Source of the DNA: Symsagittifera roscoffensis
Taxonomy: Eukaryota > Xenacoelomorpha > Acoela > Convolutidae
Direction of reading: 5' to 3'
Assembly: GCF_963678635.1 (NCBI RefSeq)
Contig: NC_087066.1
Location: 45,993,225 to 46,057,224, forward strand
DNA: 64,000 bases
Below, piece after piece: positions 1-12,340 of this stretch. Both the position numbers and the translations under genes were made by a program. Every line of letters starts with the position of its first letter. Position 1 is the stretch's first letter. The notes under the pieces are model-generated. The model was not told where the DNA came from and searched no databases. It saw nothing but the letters and a program-made list of their open reading frames with translations.

Positions 1-85
1 AAAAGTATTTCTATTACATTCTATTACTTTATCATCAGTCTTAAAAAACAAATTGCTACTACATTTTGCACTGCCAGGATTCATT

Positions 86-310
86 TTAAGCTTCTGCTTC
101 ATTCTCTTTGCCTTTTTCAATTATTACTCTCTGACTAAACACTCCTCGTAACGATTTCAGTTGTTTTTTGTACAATATTTTGCCTCCTAGATGAGCTATC
201 TTAGATGTGTTCGGAGTGTTCAACAACATGCTCACGTATAGTCCGCTCTGTGTGACTAAAATGCATCTTTCCAAAATCGCCGAGCTTTGACTAGTTGGGT
301 TGCGGATCAA
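86..310 (-). pseudogene. Protease-RT linker-like fragment of the LTR element
   Basis: A 74-codon minus-strand frame contains CILVTQSGLYVSMLLNT followed by IAHLGGKILYKK. Elements of the Ty3 type have a similar segment between protease and reverse transcriptase, of the form G-I-L-V-x-x-x-L-V-N-T and then a K/G-rich turn. It lies downstream of the protease motif at 755-808 in the same direction, as expected. It ends at a stop at 86, before any reverse transcriptase. Recognition is by pattern only. Confidence 0.35.
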
Positions 311-559
311 ACATACCTCTTTATAATTACTGAGTTAACTCAAGTTCCTCAGTCCAAAAGTTCAGCTAAAGCCTCAGTTTCCGGTCAAGCTAACCATAGG
401 GCTGGTTTCAATCTAACCTTAGGGTCTGAGCACCCTGTCCCGATTTATCAAGACTTTTTTTAACCTATTTTCACTTCATACTTGTTTTTGGGATCTTTTA
501 TTTAAATCATGCCGTGGTTCGGATCGGTGGTCAAGTCGTCGCATCCTGTGTTTGTTCAT

Positions 560-1110
560 AAAGAACATCCCAGAATGAATTGGTCAGAGTCATCACAGTT
601 CTCCACCTTGTTAAGCTAATCAAGAAATGTCTGCCTCTTATCTGCCGTGAGATTTTTGGTGTTCTGCCAGCTACAAAATTTCGCTTTGGCTTGCGGCAGC
701 TAATTGAAAGTCGGTAGTTGCCAAATCCAATCTTCCGTAGCCCATGCCCGTCTATGTGCTGATAGTCACGACATTGACCACCGCTCCGGTGCCCAACAAG
801 CCTTTGACCGGGAATTGTCTCCTCTGTTATGAGTGTTATTTGAGCAAACTCAGCATAAGCCCAGCTAAGACAGCCTCAGAGCCTTTATGAACAGCATCCG
901 TTTCTCCCATCGCGTTTTGTCCAAAGAGCCTGACTTTCAGCTCCTCCTGCTCTGTGTAAATAATTTCCTCCTCATGGAACTTTCTCGTGAAATAGGCTTT
1001 GGATTATCTTTTGAGACCATCCTAATTTATCATGAACAGGTAAAGAGCATGGATCTCTATGTCGTGTCCATCCACTTTCATCAATCTTGTGTTGCCGGCC
1101 TCGAGTAACG
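560..1110 (-). pseudogene. Retroviral-type aspartic protease remnant, catalytic Asp replaced
   Basis: Read on the minus strand, 755-808 gives VKGLLGTGAVVNVVTIST. This is the retropepsin active-site pattern LLDTGAxVNV with Gly in place of the catalytic Asp. About 150 bases further on, SDQFILGCSL fits the conserved I-L-G turn near the end of this domain. Upstream, 1030-1105 reads LMKVDGHDIEIHALYLF, in another frame. With the Asp lost and several stops the domain cannot be active. It is part of the LTR element remnant at 60-3807. Confidence 0.5.
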
Positions 1111-1211
1111 CTCGTACTGATCTTGAATCCAGTTCAGTTTTTCTAAGGCATATATTTTTGCATATATAGGCATATATGTTTGCATATATATCTTAGTGGA
1201 TTAGAGATGTT

Positions 1212-1598
1212 TCAGCTCAAACCCTTGTTAACCTCATGTTTTGCTACTGATATGATCAATACTATTTTGACTACTTCCTTTAAAATCATGTTGAACTTCA
1301 AGCTTCCACATTTGGGCGCGTGTTTCTTCTCTGTTTTCGTTGTCTTGTCTATAGTAACGAGTCGTTCATTTAGTCCAGTTTCTTCCAACACCGATTTTAC
1401 CCATTGCTCCAACTCTTTCGTTGATAGCGCCTGTTGTACTTTTTGTAACGCAGCCCTTGATGATATACCATTATCCACTTGAAGTGGTGTCGAAGTCAAG
1501 GTATTTAAGATCAATCTGATTGCATCCTCGGCTGCCGCTCTCATTTTTTCTGTCATGAGGGTTCTACGGGATTCTTTTTTTTCTGGTCTCGGCGGCAT
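1212..1598 (-). pseudogene. Unrecognised ORF inside the LTR element remnant
   Basis: A 128-codon minus-strand frame starts with a basic stretch (PRPEKKESRR) and continues as a helical, charged protein (about residues 15-95). A hydrophobic tail (VVKIVLIISV) near residues 108-117 may be out-of-frame sequence. No zinc knuckle or other motif is seen. Its place between the gag-like and protease-like parts suggests it belongs to gag, but I cannot name it. Confidence 0.3.
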
Positions 1599-2207
1599 TA
1601 ATCAAACGTGCTTGGCTGGATTTCACTCTCAGCAATGCTTCTTTGTGCCCGGGGTGCTTTGCATCAGCTTCCGCATCCAGAACTCATTCAAAACTTAATA
1701 AAAAGTTTTCGCAGGTTACAGGAAGCAACGCGAGCCTAACTTTCTGATAAGTCCCTTGACATGTTCTTCATGATCCTCTTCTGTCGCATTAAGGTCATCG
1801 AGGAAAAACCAGTTGTTTTCATGCCTTGTTTCCATGTAAGAAAAGACAACACCTTGTGGTCTAGGGAGCCGCAGTGTATGCCAGATCTTCTTTCTTCTTT
1901 GTCATCTCGTGGTTTGTAGCAACCGGAACTCGTGTCAGTGTTCGTGTCACCATAACTTTCAATATTTGCTGTAAAAGTTTTGAGTACTCGGTCTGATTAG
2001 CAAAATTTTTGCGCAAAATCAATGTCTTGCATGAAAACACAATGATCTAATTAGACGAAGTGTGTGGCTAGCAAAATTTTCAGTTTGTCGTTTTTTAGAT
2101 TACCTATTCAATTGGACATGCTGGTCAGATTTTTCTCTGAAATCCTTCCATCTGAGTTGATTCTCCTTCTCACTTTTTCCAGATTGTCCAAGAACTTATC
2201 AGTTGAC

Positions 2208-2732
2208 TCATAATTGCAATGACGCCTCTTCCAGAAACACCATTGCCTTGTGAAGTTGCACCCTCAAAAAAAAATGCATAAGGATCTCATAATTTATCCG
2301 GTGACCTTCACGTTCAACTGCCCTCTTTACCATGTAAAATTTCGAGGCTTTAACTTCGAGTTTACATGTCACTGCACTGCATTTGCGCTTATTTGATAGA
2401 TTCTCTTCTTCGAAAAAGAGCTTCATCACATCTATCCAGAGAAGTCCGCAGCCCTCTCACAGAACCTTAATGCTTAGGATTTTTGAGATACTTCGGAAAG
2501 GATTTCGAAAGTTTGCAAATGCCTGTTTTGAGAGACCTGTTGAGAAGTTCAAATACTGAAGCTTCAACGATGGTGTCATATGGTGTCTTGTGCTCATCTT
2601 ACTGGAGACATGGGTATTAAGTTTATCCTCGAAGAAAATCCTAAAAAAGGCACGTGGGTCCTTACAGCTATACTTTACTGGAGCCACTCTGGGCGGACCC
2701 TCGCTCCTTTGCTCAAAGCTTAATTTTGGCAT
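2208..2732 (-). pseudogene. Gag-like fragment of the LTR element
   Basis: Two successive minus-strand frames (2457-2732, then 2208-2429). The first holds DPRAFFRIFFEDKLNTHVSS, then a gap and PSLKLQYL. That is reminiscent of the gag domain of Pao/BEL-type elements (DUF1759), where D-P-x-x-F-x-x-F is followed by a K-x-x-Y-L helix. The second frame is charged and helical without a recognisable motif. A frame change separates them. The domain call is tentative. Confidence 0.3.
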
Positions 2733-3324
2733 TGGCTGTGGTTCTGTAGATTTTGGCTCTTCAATCCTGTTCTGATTACCGAGTCAGTCGTTGTTTGCCT
2801 CCGGGGAGCCCACCGGTTGTTATATTTCAACTACTTGTTGAGCTCCCTCATCGTTAGATTCATTTTTCATCGATACAGGCCTGAATGGTCTCTTCAATCA
2901 TACAATAGAGCTCGTTCACGCATCATCCGACTATCCCTTTCTTCCGCTTCCCTGGCTATAACAAATAAGTTCTGTTAGACTGCAAACAACTTGTTGTGCT
3001 AGCATGGCTCGCTCGTATTTCATCTGGTATCGCATTCTAGTTAGTTAAGAGCTGAGATCTGGCTGTGTATTTTTATCTACCCTGCCCTCACGCCTCCAAA
3101 TGCATAGTTGGCGTCAAACCAACTGACGGAGATATCACCAGCACTTGCAGTCTGATGCATGATGCAGCCTCACTCTTGATGTGTCCCCATTGACATAATT
3201 TTTTAGTCAAATGCTCAGGATGGTCTCAATGTGATTCCGTCTCACAATGGCATCATCGGTGATGTTGACGCCGCGTTGCTGTTGTCGCATCAAGCATCTG
3301 CGGCGAAATCCAGTTATCAATTGG

Positions 3325-3807
3325 TCAATCCCAAAAGACCGAATTCCGATTGAAATCCATTGACGCCAGCTGAAACAGACTTGGTCTGATGACTGTTGGA
3401 ACTATGTCTGTCTCGGAAAACTGTTTCCAACGAGCCAAAAGCTCATCATATCTAGCCTTGTACCAATTGTTCGGATTTTTTATCTGAATTCTGTTCTGTC
3501 CCCAGGAGTGATACTGCCCATCAGTGAATTCTTCCTCGGAGTTTGAGCGGAGGGGAATGCTGCTTATTCTCAGCGGTGTTTTTGGTTGCTGATTTTGATT
3601 TTGATTTTGGTTGCGTTCCGAGTTCTTCCTTTCTTGTATGACTCTTCGTTCCTCTCTTTCTTGTTCAGATTCATTTCCAGGTCCTCCAACATTCTCGTGG
3701 TTGCAAGCTCTCGACTTAATCAACGTCTCATGTCCTTCTTTGAACGCTTTGGGTCGTGGCGAATTAGTTGTTTCATTCGTGGAGTTTTGCGATCTATCGC
3801 CAATCAC
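3325..3807 (-). pseudogene. Hydrophilic ORF, possible N-terminus of the LTR element gag
   Basis: A 160-codon open frame on the minus strand. Residues 45-80 are rich in Glu, Arg, Gln and Asn (QEREERR, then a QN repeat), likely disordered. Residues 110-135 (NWYKARYDELLARWKQF) form a probable amphipathic helix. There is no zinc finger and no similarity I can name. It is the most upstream long frame in line with the gag-protease remnant, so I place it there by position only. Confidence 0.3.
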
Positions 3808-6800
3808 GCTTTCTTGGTCTCTTAATTTTATTTTTATCTTTAAAACACTTTGCCTTCTTCATTTGGTGTTTCATTTGGGCCATCTATCTGAAGTACTGCT
3901 CACAGAGAAAGGACTGTGCATTATGAACCTCATAGTGCAAAATTTTCCGGTAAGTTATCTTTGATTATTCAAAGTTTCGACCTTCTGTCTAATTTTCTTA
4001 TTTAGACAGATTTTTCTCAATCTAACTTCCTCATTTTTTCTGAGTCTTGTTCTTGGCATTTTCTTCTATAAGGTGGACTGAAAGACAAAAAAGTCCACAG
4101 CGCAGTTGCCTTTTTCGGTATAGAAAAACTTAGAAAATCAAAAAAAATTTGATGTCAACAATTCCGTCAAAAGCAGTTAATTTTTAAACCAAAGCTCGAT
4201 AGTATATACAACTGCGAAAAAATAGTTACAAGTTAATTACGATATCATAACCTCCAATTTTGTCAAAAAATCAAATTGACCGCTTGACTTGGAAAATCGT
4301 ATTCGATGGAGCGTAAAATTAAACGGTCTAGTGTAATTTTCAACGAGCTAAGACTTCAGAAGTAGTTCCCGAATTATACGTCAATTATTCTAACGATACC
4401 CAACAATCCTGTTGGCTTCAATTTTGTCTTGTTAACATCTGTCCAATTGCCGCCATTCCTTCCGAATGATAATAGTTTTGCCAATTATTGTGCTTAAATA
4501 CTAAAACACCATTCCAGTAAGGGTAATTATGTTTTTCTACAGTTTTTTTTGTCTTTTTAGAGTTTTTCAGTGTTTTGGTTTTTATTGGTTCAAACTAATT
4601 CTGGTTTTGGTTTTTTCATGGCTTATAACATTTTTAAATTATTTTTACGTTTTCTCTTTACTTGTTTTAGAAACTAGAGCCGTGAGAGAAGCGGTTTTTT
4701 GACTCTCAACCTAAACCTCCGGCTTCAGGATTTTTTGGTCGAAGATTTTTGGGACTAAAATGAAAAGTGAACTTGAGCATTTATTGACAACTCACTGGCG
4801 TCAAATAAATAAGTTTTCCGTGTTTTCACCGTCTTGACTTAGCCTGTTACTATTGAGAGTTTTTAATAAGGGTCATTGAACGTGTTACGACTTTTACGCG
4901 ATCAGCTGAACGGCTAATACTTAGGTTTTGAATACATGTACAAAATAAGCAGAGAGATCTCAAATCTCCAGACAACGTAGTGAAGCCTAGAAATGGAGCT
5001 CAGAACCATTTCGAGAGTTTTTTTAGTGACAATTTCATTTTGATTCTATTATGACGAGTTGACGCTTTGCTTGCCCTCATTTACTCATATTCTGAAACAA
5101 CGTACTTTCATGAAAAAAAAATTCAAATTTTATGGAAATAAATTCAAACTTTAGGGCATTCCAGTAGTTACAAGGACTATAATAATTAGAAAAAAGCTCA
5201 TAGCTGCTAGTCTTCCCTCCTCGCCCTTTCTGGGGGATAACGCCGTTGTCGTTCGAATATCCAGGTTCATCAGGAACTTTTCAAAAATTTTGAGATTTTT
5301 TGATAAATTCTAGCTCGCAATTTGAAAACTAAAAAATTTGAAAATTTAGATTATCTTAATTAATTAACTTTCGTTGTTCCTTTCTTTTAGCAATTACACG
5401 TTTCTTGTCACGATGTTTCGTGCCCGGAATGTTCGATTGTGCTTTCTGGCAGAATGGCATAAAGCTAGAAATTTCTAGTTATTCAAAAAATTGTTCGTTT
5501 GTTTGAAATTTTACTTTTTCAGCACGAACCCTTTGTGAAAATTCAATTTTCTCTCCCTTTTTTGATTGACTTTTTGTTCTTAGTTTGGAGGGAAAATAAC
5601 TCACTGGGTTGCTTGCAAAAAGGCTGTTGAATTTCTTGTCCTTGTCGAGTTAGAGAGCATATGGTTAATATCGTCGATACTAGCGAGCGTTATCATCTCG
5701 GAACGTAGGATTCTTCTGAAACAGTTCTCGATCAAAATCACTGCCTAATTTTTGTGGTCAAACCGGAAAAGATTTTGTTGCAATCAAAAGAAAGTGACAC
5801 AAATTTTGTCTTGGACTTTCTTTTTTTCACTTGCGAGATCTTGTGACTTAAAACCGACTTCTAGACTTTTTCCCCATGAACAAGTTTTATACTAATTCTT
5901 CTGACATGTTTAATTCTATCGGTATCCTCAAAAACTTCAAGCAAAAGCACCTCTCTGTTCAATTGAGGTTAAAAGTTGTTTCAATTATTTTGAAGGAAAA
6001 TTGTTGATTTTCTCAAGGTTTTTTTTTGGTTCTTGTCCTAATTTCTGTCGACTGGTTTTCCGCTTTTTTTTCATTCGCAATTGCTGTTATCTGTTACGTT
6101 TTTCAAGCTTTTATTCAGAACTTGATTTTAAAGTTTTGATTCAAACAGTTTTTAGTATAATTACTTTTGCAATCAGCCTTGCGACTACACTTTTTTCCGT
6201 AAACAACTTTAGGCACAGATTTTGCACGTGAAAATGTTACACGTATATCAGCCGAAAAGTGAATGTATTGGGTGCATGTTAGTTATGGGCTTCTTGTGCC
6301 TGTTATGGGTTCCTTCCTTACTATTTTTTGTGCCAATTTTTTTTGGTGCATTTTCGGCGTTCGATTATAAAAAAATTTTTTTTTTGAATAGTTTCAATTT
6401 GCAAAACATTTCTGGCTTAAGTTTCTAATGCTTTTGATTTTTCAAGCAGCTGTTTTATTTTGTCTCTTTTTTGTAGTAAGTGACTGATTTTATGATTATT
6501 CTCAACTTTTTTTCTGAAGATTTTCTACAACAATTGAAAATATCGGTTCATCTTTTTTTCGAAAGATAGCTATTTTATTTGAAAAACGAGACCAACCAAG
6601 CCTGCAAATCACAAAGCATTAAACTCAAACTTTTCATTATTTTCAACCAACATTGCTAGACGACTTTATCGTTTCCCTGTTGAAGTTGAGTTGCTGTCTG
6701 CTAAGTTCCTTAATGAATTTGTTGAGTTTTCACTTTTTTGGGTAGCTTCAAAAACAACAAAAAAACTAGTCAAAAATAGTTCTTCTGATTTCTGTTCGTA

Positions 6801-7443
6801 AATTAAAAACGTTTATTATTTTACTCGTGTCCAGCTAGTTTTGATCGATTCTTGGGTGTTGATCGGTTTTTAAGAGTTCATTTTTGTAGATTCATGAAAA
6901 TGGACTTGAAGTTTATGGGTTTTTTTTCATATTTTTTCGGTTTGATTTGAGTCCGCTCAAAAATTGTCGGCTTAGTTGTTGCCTAATCACTGATTTTTTT
7001 CTTGTAATTGTTTGCTTGATTTTTTTCGTTTCCCCATCATTGTAGTTGAAATCACAAGTGTTGTTCATTTTGGTCTTAGGTGGGACTTAAAATAATAAAA
7101 AAACTTCTCTGAAATAACTATTTTTTTTTCTGAATATGTGACCGCCCAGTTATTATTTCCGGTTTCGTTTATTCTTCGTAATTTTGATTAGGTTGCTGAT
7201 TTAATACCCAAACTTCTTGCATGTTGTCCTAAAAAGAACTTCTATCGACACATACGAAAAATAAATTTTATTGGAACTAGTTTTTTAAGTTTTCCATTCT
7301 TTTCTTATGTTTTTTTTTATTTCAATAGCAAGTAGTGCGAAGATTAGCTCGGCCACTGTATTGAAAGTTATCTTTTTGTCCAGAAGTTTACCAAATTTTG
7401 GTGGAATGCTTTTGGCTTATGTTGTATAGTTTAAGTCATTTTT

Positions 7444-7720
7444 TTGTTCAGTTTCCATGGCAATCTTTTTCTTTCTATTGATTCTGCTTCCGGAGGAATC
7501 GATCGTAAAACTTTTGATATGAAAAGTTTTCCAGGAAAATTTTGTTTTCGAGGGCCGACCAAATTTTTCCGCCGTTTTTGCTGCTCGTTCATTCATTCTC
7601 AAAACTTGCCAAATCTTGTCATATAATTTGTGAAATAGTCTGATTTGATTTACGCTTGAGATTAGCAAAGATATTCAATTAGGGCTCCGTACCTTTTCCG
7701 GATGGCCAAATTCAACAAAA
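7444..7720. repeat. Diverged direct repeat, copy 1
   Basis: The segment with TTTGATATGAAAA near 7514 and TTACGCTTGAGATTAGCA near 7651 matches, in order, 8944-9660. There TTTGATATGAAAA lies near 9014 and TTACGGTTGAGATTAGCA near 9602. In the second copy the two parts are spread further apart by other sequence. The two segments are old copies of one unidentified repeat in the same orientation. Confidence 0.5.
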
Positions 7721-7839
7721 TCAGTTGAATTTACTAATTGCTAGATCTACAATAAACTCAAATTCCGGAGCATTCAAATTCCCTCCTGTTTTTCAATTGA
7801 AAAATTCTCTTTAAGAAAAAATTGCTTAGCAAATGTCTC

Positions 7840-8000
7840 TATTTGTTTGGACTGTTTATTTGGCTTCTACACCGTACGATTAAATTTTTCATTGTTCTTG
7901 TGCTGTCAGCAGCCTCATCTCATTTCAAAACTTCTTGATTTATTCTTTCAAATTGTGTTACATTCGCAATGAGGTACATACCTACTGAACGGAAAGCCAA
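7840..8000. repeat. Diverged repeat shared with 11200-11340
   Basis: GGCTTCTACACCGTACG here corresponds to GGTTGCTACACCACTCG near 11220. The following 80 bases can be aligned with gaps up to a shared TTATTCTTTCAA. Same orientation. No family known to me. Confidence 0.4.
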
Positions 8001-8943
8001 ATTCTGTAACGATTGGTTACCGTTAAAATAGTGCCTTACATGCTTTTGACTGTTTCTACCATAGCCAATTTAACATGGTTTAAAAAAAGTTACTTTTTCA
8101 TAGCTATCAGAGGAGAAGCGCAAATTAACCTAATTACATGTGAAGTAAATTAACTCATGGCTGGGTCTCAGTATCGCAAATCACGATGTCACTCTCAAAA
8201 ACAGGGCTGATACACTATGATGATTATGTTAATCCATAACAATTATTTTTTGTACACTAGACAAAATCACCGCATCCATCGGAGTTGGATCAAGTTTTTA
8301 TTTAAACTCCCAGCTTCTCATATCCTGAAACTGAATTTGCTTCTCAATAATATAACTTAAACCCATTCCAGGAAGCTAGCAGGTGTTAAACCTTCAATTT
8401 CCGCGCGCAACACTAGACCCTTCCGTTTTCTTCAACTTGAATGAAGAAGCGCCTTCATATAAGTTGCAAGGAAGAGTTGCATTTCCTTTTCTCAGCCTTC
8501 TCGATTAATTGCATAGGGTAAGTAACGATTGTGCACAATCTTTACAACCCGGAGGGCTTTATTTCTTCTCTAAGGCTTCGGTTCAAATCCACGTTACTAC
8601 TGACTTTTTCTATATATGTTTTTTTTTCTGGCAGCGAAATCTGATTTTCTTTCGCGGTTTTCAGTTGTCTCAAAAAAAGAATTGTTACGTTTCATGCAAG
8701 TCCAAGTCAGTATTTTAAAAATGGTTTTGTAATTCCCAAGTTGCCCGAAACGCAAATAACGTCGTTAAATTTATTTCCAACGTATCGTACGATTGTTTTT
8801 CTTGCGAATAAAAAGAAGCAGCATTCTTGTCGAATTGCGTTTTGTGAATCTGGTAACACCTGTTTGTAAAATATCCTTGCTCAATATCTCTGTTTGTCCC
8901 ATTTTGTTTCGGTCTATATAATATCGGCTTTTTCGACGTATTT

Positions 8944-9660
8944 TGCATAGTTTCAGGGGCGATCTTTTTCTCTACATTCATTGTCTGTTTCAGGAGAGGT
9001 GGGTCGTAGATTCTTTGATATGAAAAAATTTCAAAGATTGAATTTTTCACGACAAATTCCGTTTTCGGATTAACGAGTGCCAACAGAACTTTTTGCCTTA
9101 ACTCACTTGCCTTAGTTAACTGGTTCTCAATGCTTGCTAATACTTTTTGTGAACTTCTTTCAAGAAAAAGGTACGAATGTAGTGTAGATTTAAGTTATCT
9201 AAAACTACTTCCTTTTTCAATTCAATTTCTTGTAATGCTCAATTTTTATTAGTGTATCGCAAAAGTGAAGATCCGCTTCGCCTCTGAATTTTTTCTTAAG
9301 ATCAATTTAATGGGTCAAGTGATATATTTCAATAAGTTTGATTCAGTCGTAATTCTGACGACCTTTGAAAAGTTTCAGTGTTTTTTTTCGAGAACCAGCG
9401 GTTCGAAACTTGTGATTTAAGGCATAATTTTGGGCAAACATAGCAATTTATTCGGCTATTATAGGAGGATAAGGTTTTATTTAGGTACGGAAAATGTAAT
9501 TTTTCCAGTTGAACCATTTTTCAGCGCATTCTTGCTTCATAAAAGTCTTTATCATTGTTGTTCTGTTCTTTTTCATTAAAATAACTGGCGAAGTAGTCCT
9601 TTACGGTTGAGATTAGCACTGATTTTTTTGCGCAGGGCTGCTTACTTTTTTTCCGGATAC
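8944..9660. repeat. Diverged direct repeat, copy 2
   Basis: Partner of 7444-7720. The minus-strand translations also match weakly (KKIA-ETxQN in both), so the repeat may once have coded on that strand. The insertion of about 450 bases between the two matching parts is not identified. Confidence 0.5.
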
Positions 9661-9739
9661 CAACTTTTTTAAACAAAATCACTTGTAATTTTTGATATCT
9701 AGTTTTTTGTGTTAAAGTTCCTGAGCATCTCCAGTGGAC

Positions 9740-9793
9740 TTAGCCTAGAAGTAGCGGGCAGCGAAGGGGCTTAGCCTAGCCAGGGGCAGCGAA
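9740..9793. repeat. Short tandem repeat, about 30-bp unit, two copies
   Basis: CTTAGCCTAG followed by GGGCAGCGAAGG occurs twice in succession with a small difference in spacing. It sits exactly at the 3' boundary of the minus-strand RT-module copy that starts at about 9795. Confidence 0.6.
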
Positions 9794-9794
9794 G

Positions 9795-11200
9795 GTTCTG
9801 TAAAAATATCAGAAGAACGAGAATATCATATTAACCGAGGTTACAGTCAGAAGTCCCTTCATCACATTATCCATTCAAAATACTCGATATGAAAGAGTAA
9901 AGTTTGAAGTTGCTAGAAGTAAAGCGAGTCAGATGGTTTGGGATCAATCCAATCAGATTGAAAAAACCGATAGCACCTGCACAGAATAATCCGGAGTTGA
10001 AAGTGACTTAAAAATTTTGGCCTGATATGAGGTTACGGGTTCATCATATTTTTATATGAAGCTGCGTTTTTGATCCCTTTGCTCTATAAATAAAAATTTC
10101 TTCGAAACTAGTTTTATCATTAATCGTGCCGAGAACACAAGCAGCGTTCGCAACCTGTATTGCGAGGGAGGTTCTCTGCTCCCTCGTTAAACTACCTGCC
10201 CTAGGTTCCTCGGTACCTGTGCTCATGTTCTTACAAAGCTTATTGTGAAAAATTGCAATGCTAGGGCCGGCGGCAATCTGAACTTCAAAAACTATTGGTT
10301 GAAAAATTTATCAATCAAAAAAAATTTTCTTTACTTGGCAGATTGTCGTTGTTCTGCCTCGCCACGGCCGTTTCGGGGTTACAAACTGAGCCTACTTGTA
10401 TTTTATCAGAAGCTAGGGAGTCAACTACCGTTTTATTCCACAGGAGCTGCATACCAGCAGCCGAAATTACGAGCGTCAAATTGTCTGGTCGCTTCTGATC
10501 CGTCCGATGGAGTTGTCGTGGCTCTAAAACAGAAGAAAAGTGAGTGGAGGCGAGATTTTGCATTATGAGGGCTTTCAAATTTGAGTGCCTAGAGAGTCTC
10601 CCTGCACTTTTGACACAAAATAGGCCATGCCATCCATCTTCGGTTACATCATCTTTTCCGCCATTGCATCTATGTTTTCTATAATTTTTTAAAGCTAGGT
10701 GGAGTCCAGTTGCGATTCTAAGATGCTGATTTGACGATTTCACTCTTAGATTTTTATGCGGTATGACATTCATCTATTGCGCTACGAAATTATCCTGGGA
10801 AGCATTGAACATTTTTACGTCAGAAGGTTCTTGTTTCAAAATCATTTGACAAACTTTTCGATCAAAAATGGGCTCAATCCGTTTTTTTTTGGATTGCGTT
10901 TTCCAGAGCTACTTCACATTTTGCTGAATCGAGCCAAAGTTCGAATGCATCAGTATACGTTTCATCCTCCTGCTTTAAACCATAAATTTCACTTAAGGGT
11001 TATTAGCTTTCGCTCCTACTGCTGAGGCAAAAAAGTGGGTATAGCTAATAGGCGAGATCGGAAGAAACATAAATTGGCTATCATTCATTTTGACAATTGT
11101 TACCTTAAATGAAGAGTTTCATAAAGCGAAGTTTCAAGGTTTTATTCTGTTCTTTAACTAAATTTTTCGTTTCAAAATATGGTTGACCAACCGTATCTCT
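9795..11200 (-). mobile_element. Old copy of the RT C-terminal module (non-LTR type), with 3' tail
   Basis: On the minus strand the translations of 10315-10773 and 10044-10226 align with the plus-strand modules at 23560 and 27550. Here they read VTEDGWHGLFCVKSAG, DNLTLVISAAGMQLLWNKTV and LAIQVANAACVLGTINDK. The last corresponds to the conserved R-I-S-L-A-I-Q-x-x-N-A-A-x-V-L-G-T end of this protein family. The 3' flank (9800-9880) matches 28900-28985 in reverse, so the same tail follows the stop. Upstream homology fades around 11200. It has more substitutions than the plus-strand copies, so this is an older, independent insertion. Broken by stops and frameshifts. Confidence 0.75.
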
Positions 11201-11677
11201 TTTTTGTGACGGTTTAGTTGGTTGCTACACCACTCGTTTAATTGCCGACAGAATAATTTTGTGCTATAAAAAGCTTCAACCTATATATAAAAAAAATTTT
11301 AATTTTATTCTTTCAACTTGTGAATGGTTTAACCCCGTCGGTATATTTCACAGCTCAGGGGCTCTGTTCGTCCAATTTTTTTGGTTTCATGTTATGTTGT
11401 CCTAGCAGCTGTAGAGGAACAACAGTTTTTTTGTCTGGGTTGTTGTTTCGAAAAATTATAACAAAAATTAAGAACGTGTTGCTTCTTTATTTTGAAGATT
11501 TTCCGCACAAGCATTTGAATTTTTTGTTCTGAAGGTTTTTGTCATTTTTCAAAGCAGATTTTGTCCTAAATGCCTTGTTTAATTTTTGTTTGCTAAACTG
11601 CTAAGCTTATTTTGTGTGGTGCCTTTCTCAGTTTTTATTGTAGCTCTAAAGTTTGTTTTTAGGTTCACTGAAATTAC

Positions 11678-11910
11678 CGTGGACAAAAAACAACACAACC
11701 AGAAAAAAAAATTGTGTTGTTTCGGCTGATGGTGTATTGGCTTAGACGCCCTTTTTCAGTCGTTTGCGGCGCAAAATAGATTTTGTAGTGTTCAATTATC
11801 GTGTTCAGATCTGAGCTACTTGCACAGCAACCGACCTTTCTTGTTGAAAGTGCCAATCGGTTGAGAGAACTAGTCTTGAATTTACTTAGGGAACTGTTAG
11901 CAATGTTTCA
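11678..11910. repeat. Left arm of a 230-bp inverted repeat pair
   Basis: This segment is the reverse complement of 13441-13690, with substitutions and small gaps. Anchors are CCGTGGACAAAAA at 11678, ATTGTGTTGTT about 30 bases on, GGCTTAGA and TTAGGGAACTGTTAGC. The arms are 1.5 kb apart. They may be ends of a DNA element or a pair of inverted insertions. The matching boundary CCGTGGACAAAAAC also coincides with the 3' end of the LINE tail at 15068. Confidence 0.65.
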
Positions 11911-11999
11911 AGTTCCCTTTGAAAATAGAATGAACAGGCTTTGCACTTGCAACTACAATGAGAGTTGCCTTCAGAAAAAAAAAACAAATCATTGATGTG

Positions 12000-12340
12000 A
12001 AAACTAAGCCGACCACCTTTGAGCAGAAACGAAAAAAAGCCATTTATAATTATTTTTTTAATCTTTCAAGTCCCCACTTGATATTAGAATAAAAAACATT
12101 TGCCATTGCAATTAACAGCAAAATTGTAAACAGAACAAGCAAAGTTTGTTCTAGCAATGCAGTCGACAAAATCTGAGCGAACAAACGAAAAACAATTAGT
12201 TCATTTTTCTCGGAAGGTTTTTTTTTTCAATGTCCTTGATTCTAAAAAAACAAGATCCGGCCATTACTCGACCCCCTACTTTATGGTACAGACCTGTAAT
12301 AAAAATAGAAAAAATAAGAAGAGAAGTGAAAAGAAGATAA
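12000..12340. other. Low-complexity A-rich interval, no gene seen
   Basis: Between the inverted-repeat arm and the tandem duplication the plus strand is A-rich (AAAAATAGAAAAAATAAGAAG near 12301). A lysine-rich 84-codon frame at 12157-12411 is explained by this composition and crosses the duplication boundary. I see no gene. Confidence 0.5.

Larger units (their letters stand above)
60..3807 (-). mobile_element. Degenerate LTR-type retrotransposon, gag-pro and start of pol
   Basis: A minus-strand series of broken reading frames reads, from high to low coordinates, like the gag and protease part of an LTR retroelement. It holds a hydrophilic leader (3325-3807), a gag-like stretch (2208-2732), an undefined linker (1212-2040), an aspartic protease motif (755-808) and a stretch resembling the protease-RT linker of Ty3-type elements (86-310). 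Reverse transcriptase would follow beyond the left edge. Every frame is interrupted by stops and shifts, and no LTR was seen inside the window. Assignment rests on order and short motifs only. Ty3/gypsy or Pao/BEL are both possible. Confidence 0.5.
3966..9739. other. Gene-free AT-rich stretch with old diverged repeats
   Basis: No frame of convincing length or composition is present on either strand. The sequence is T-rich on the plus strand with many homopolymer runs. Parts resemble each other or the 11-kb region (see the repeat entries at 7440, 7840 and 8940), so most of it is probably decayed mobile-element sequence. No terminal repeats or domains could be identified for 3966-7140. Confidence 0.5.
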
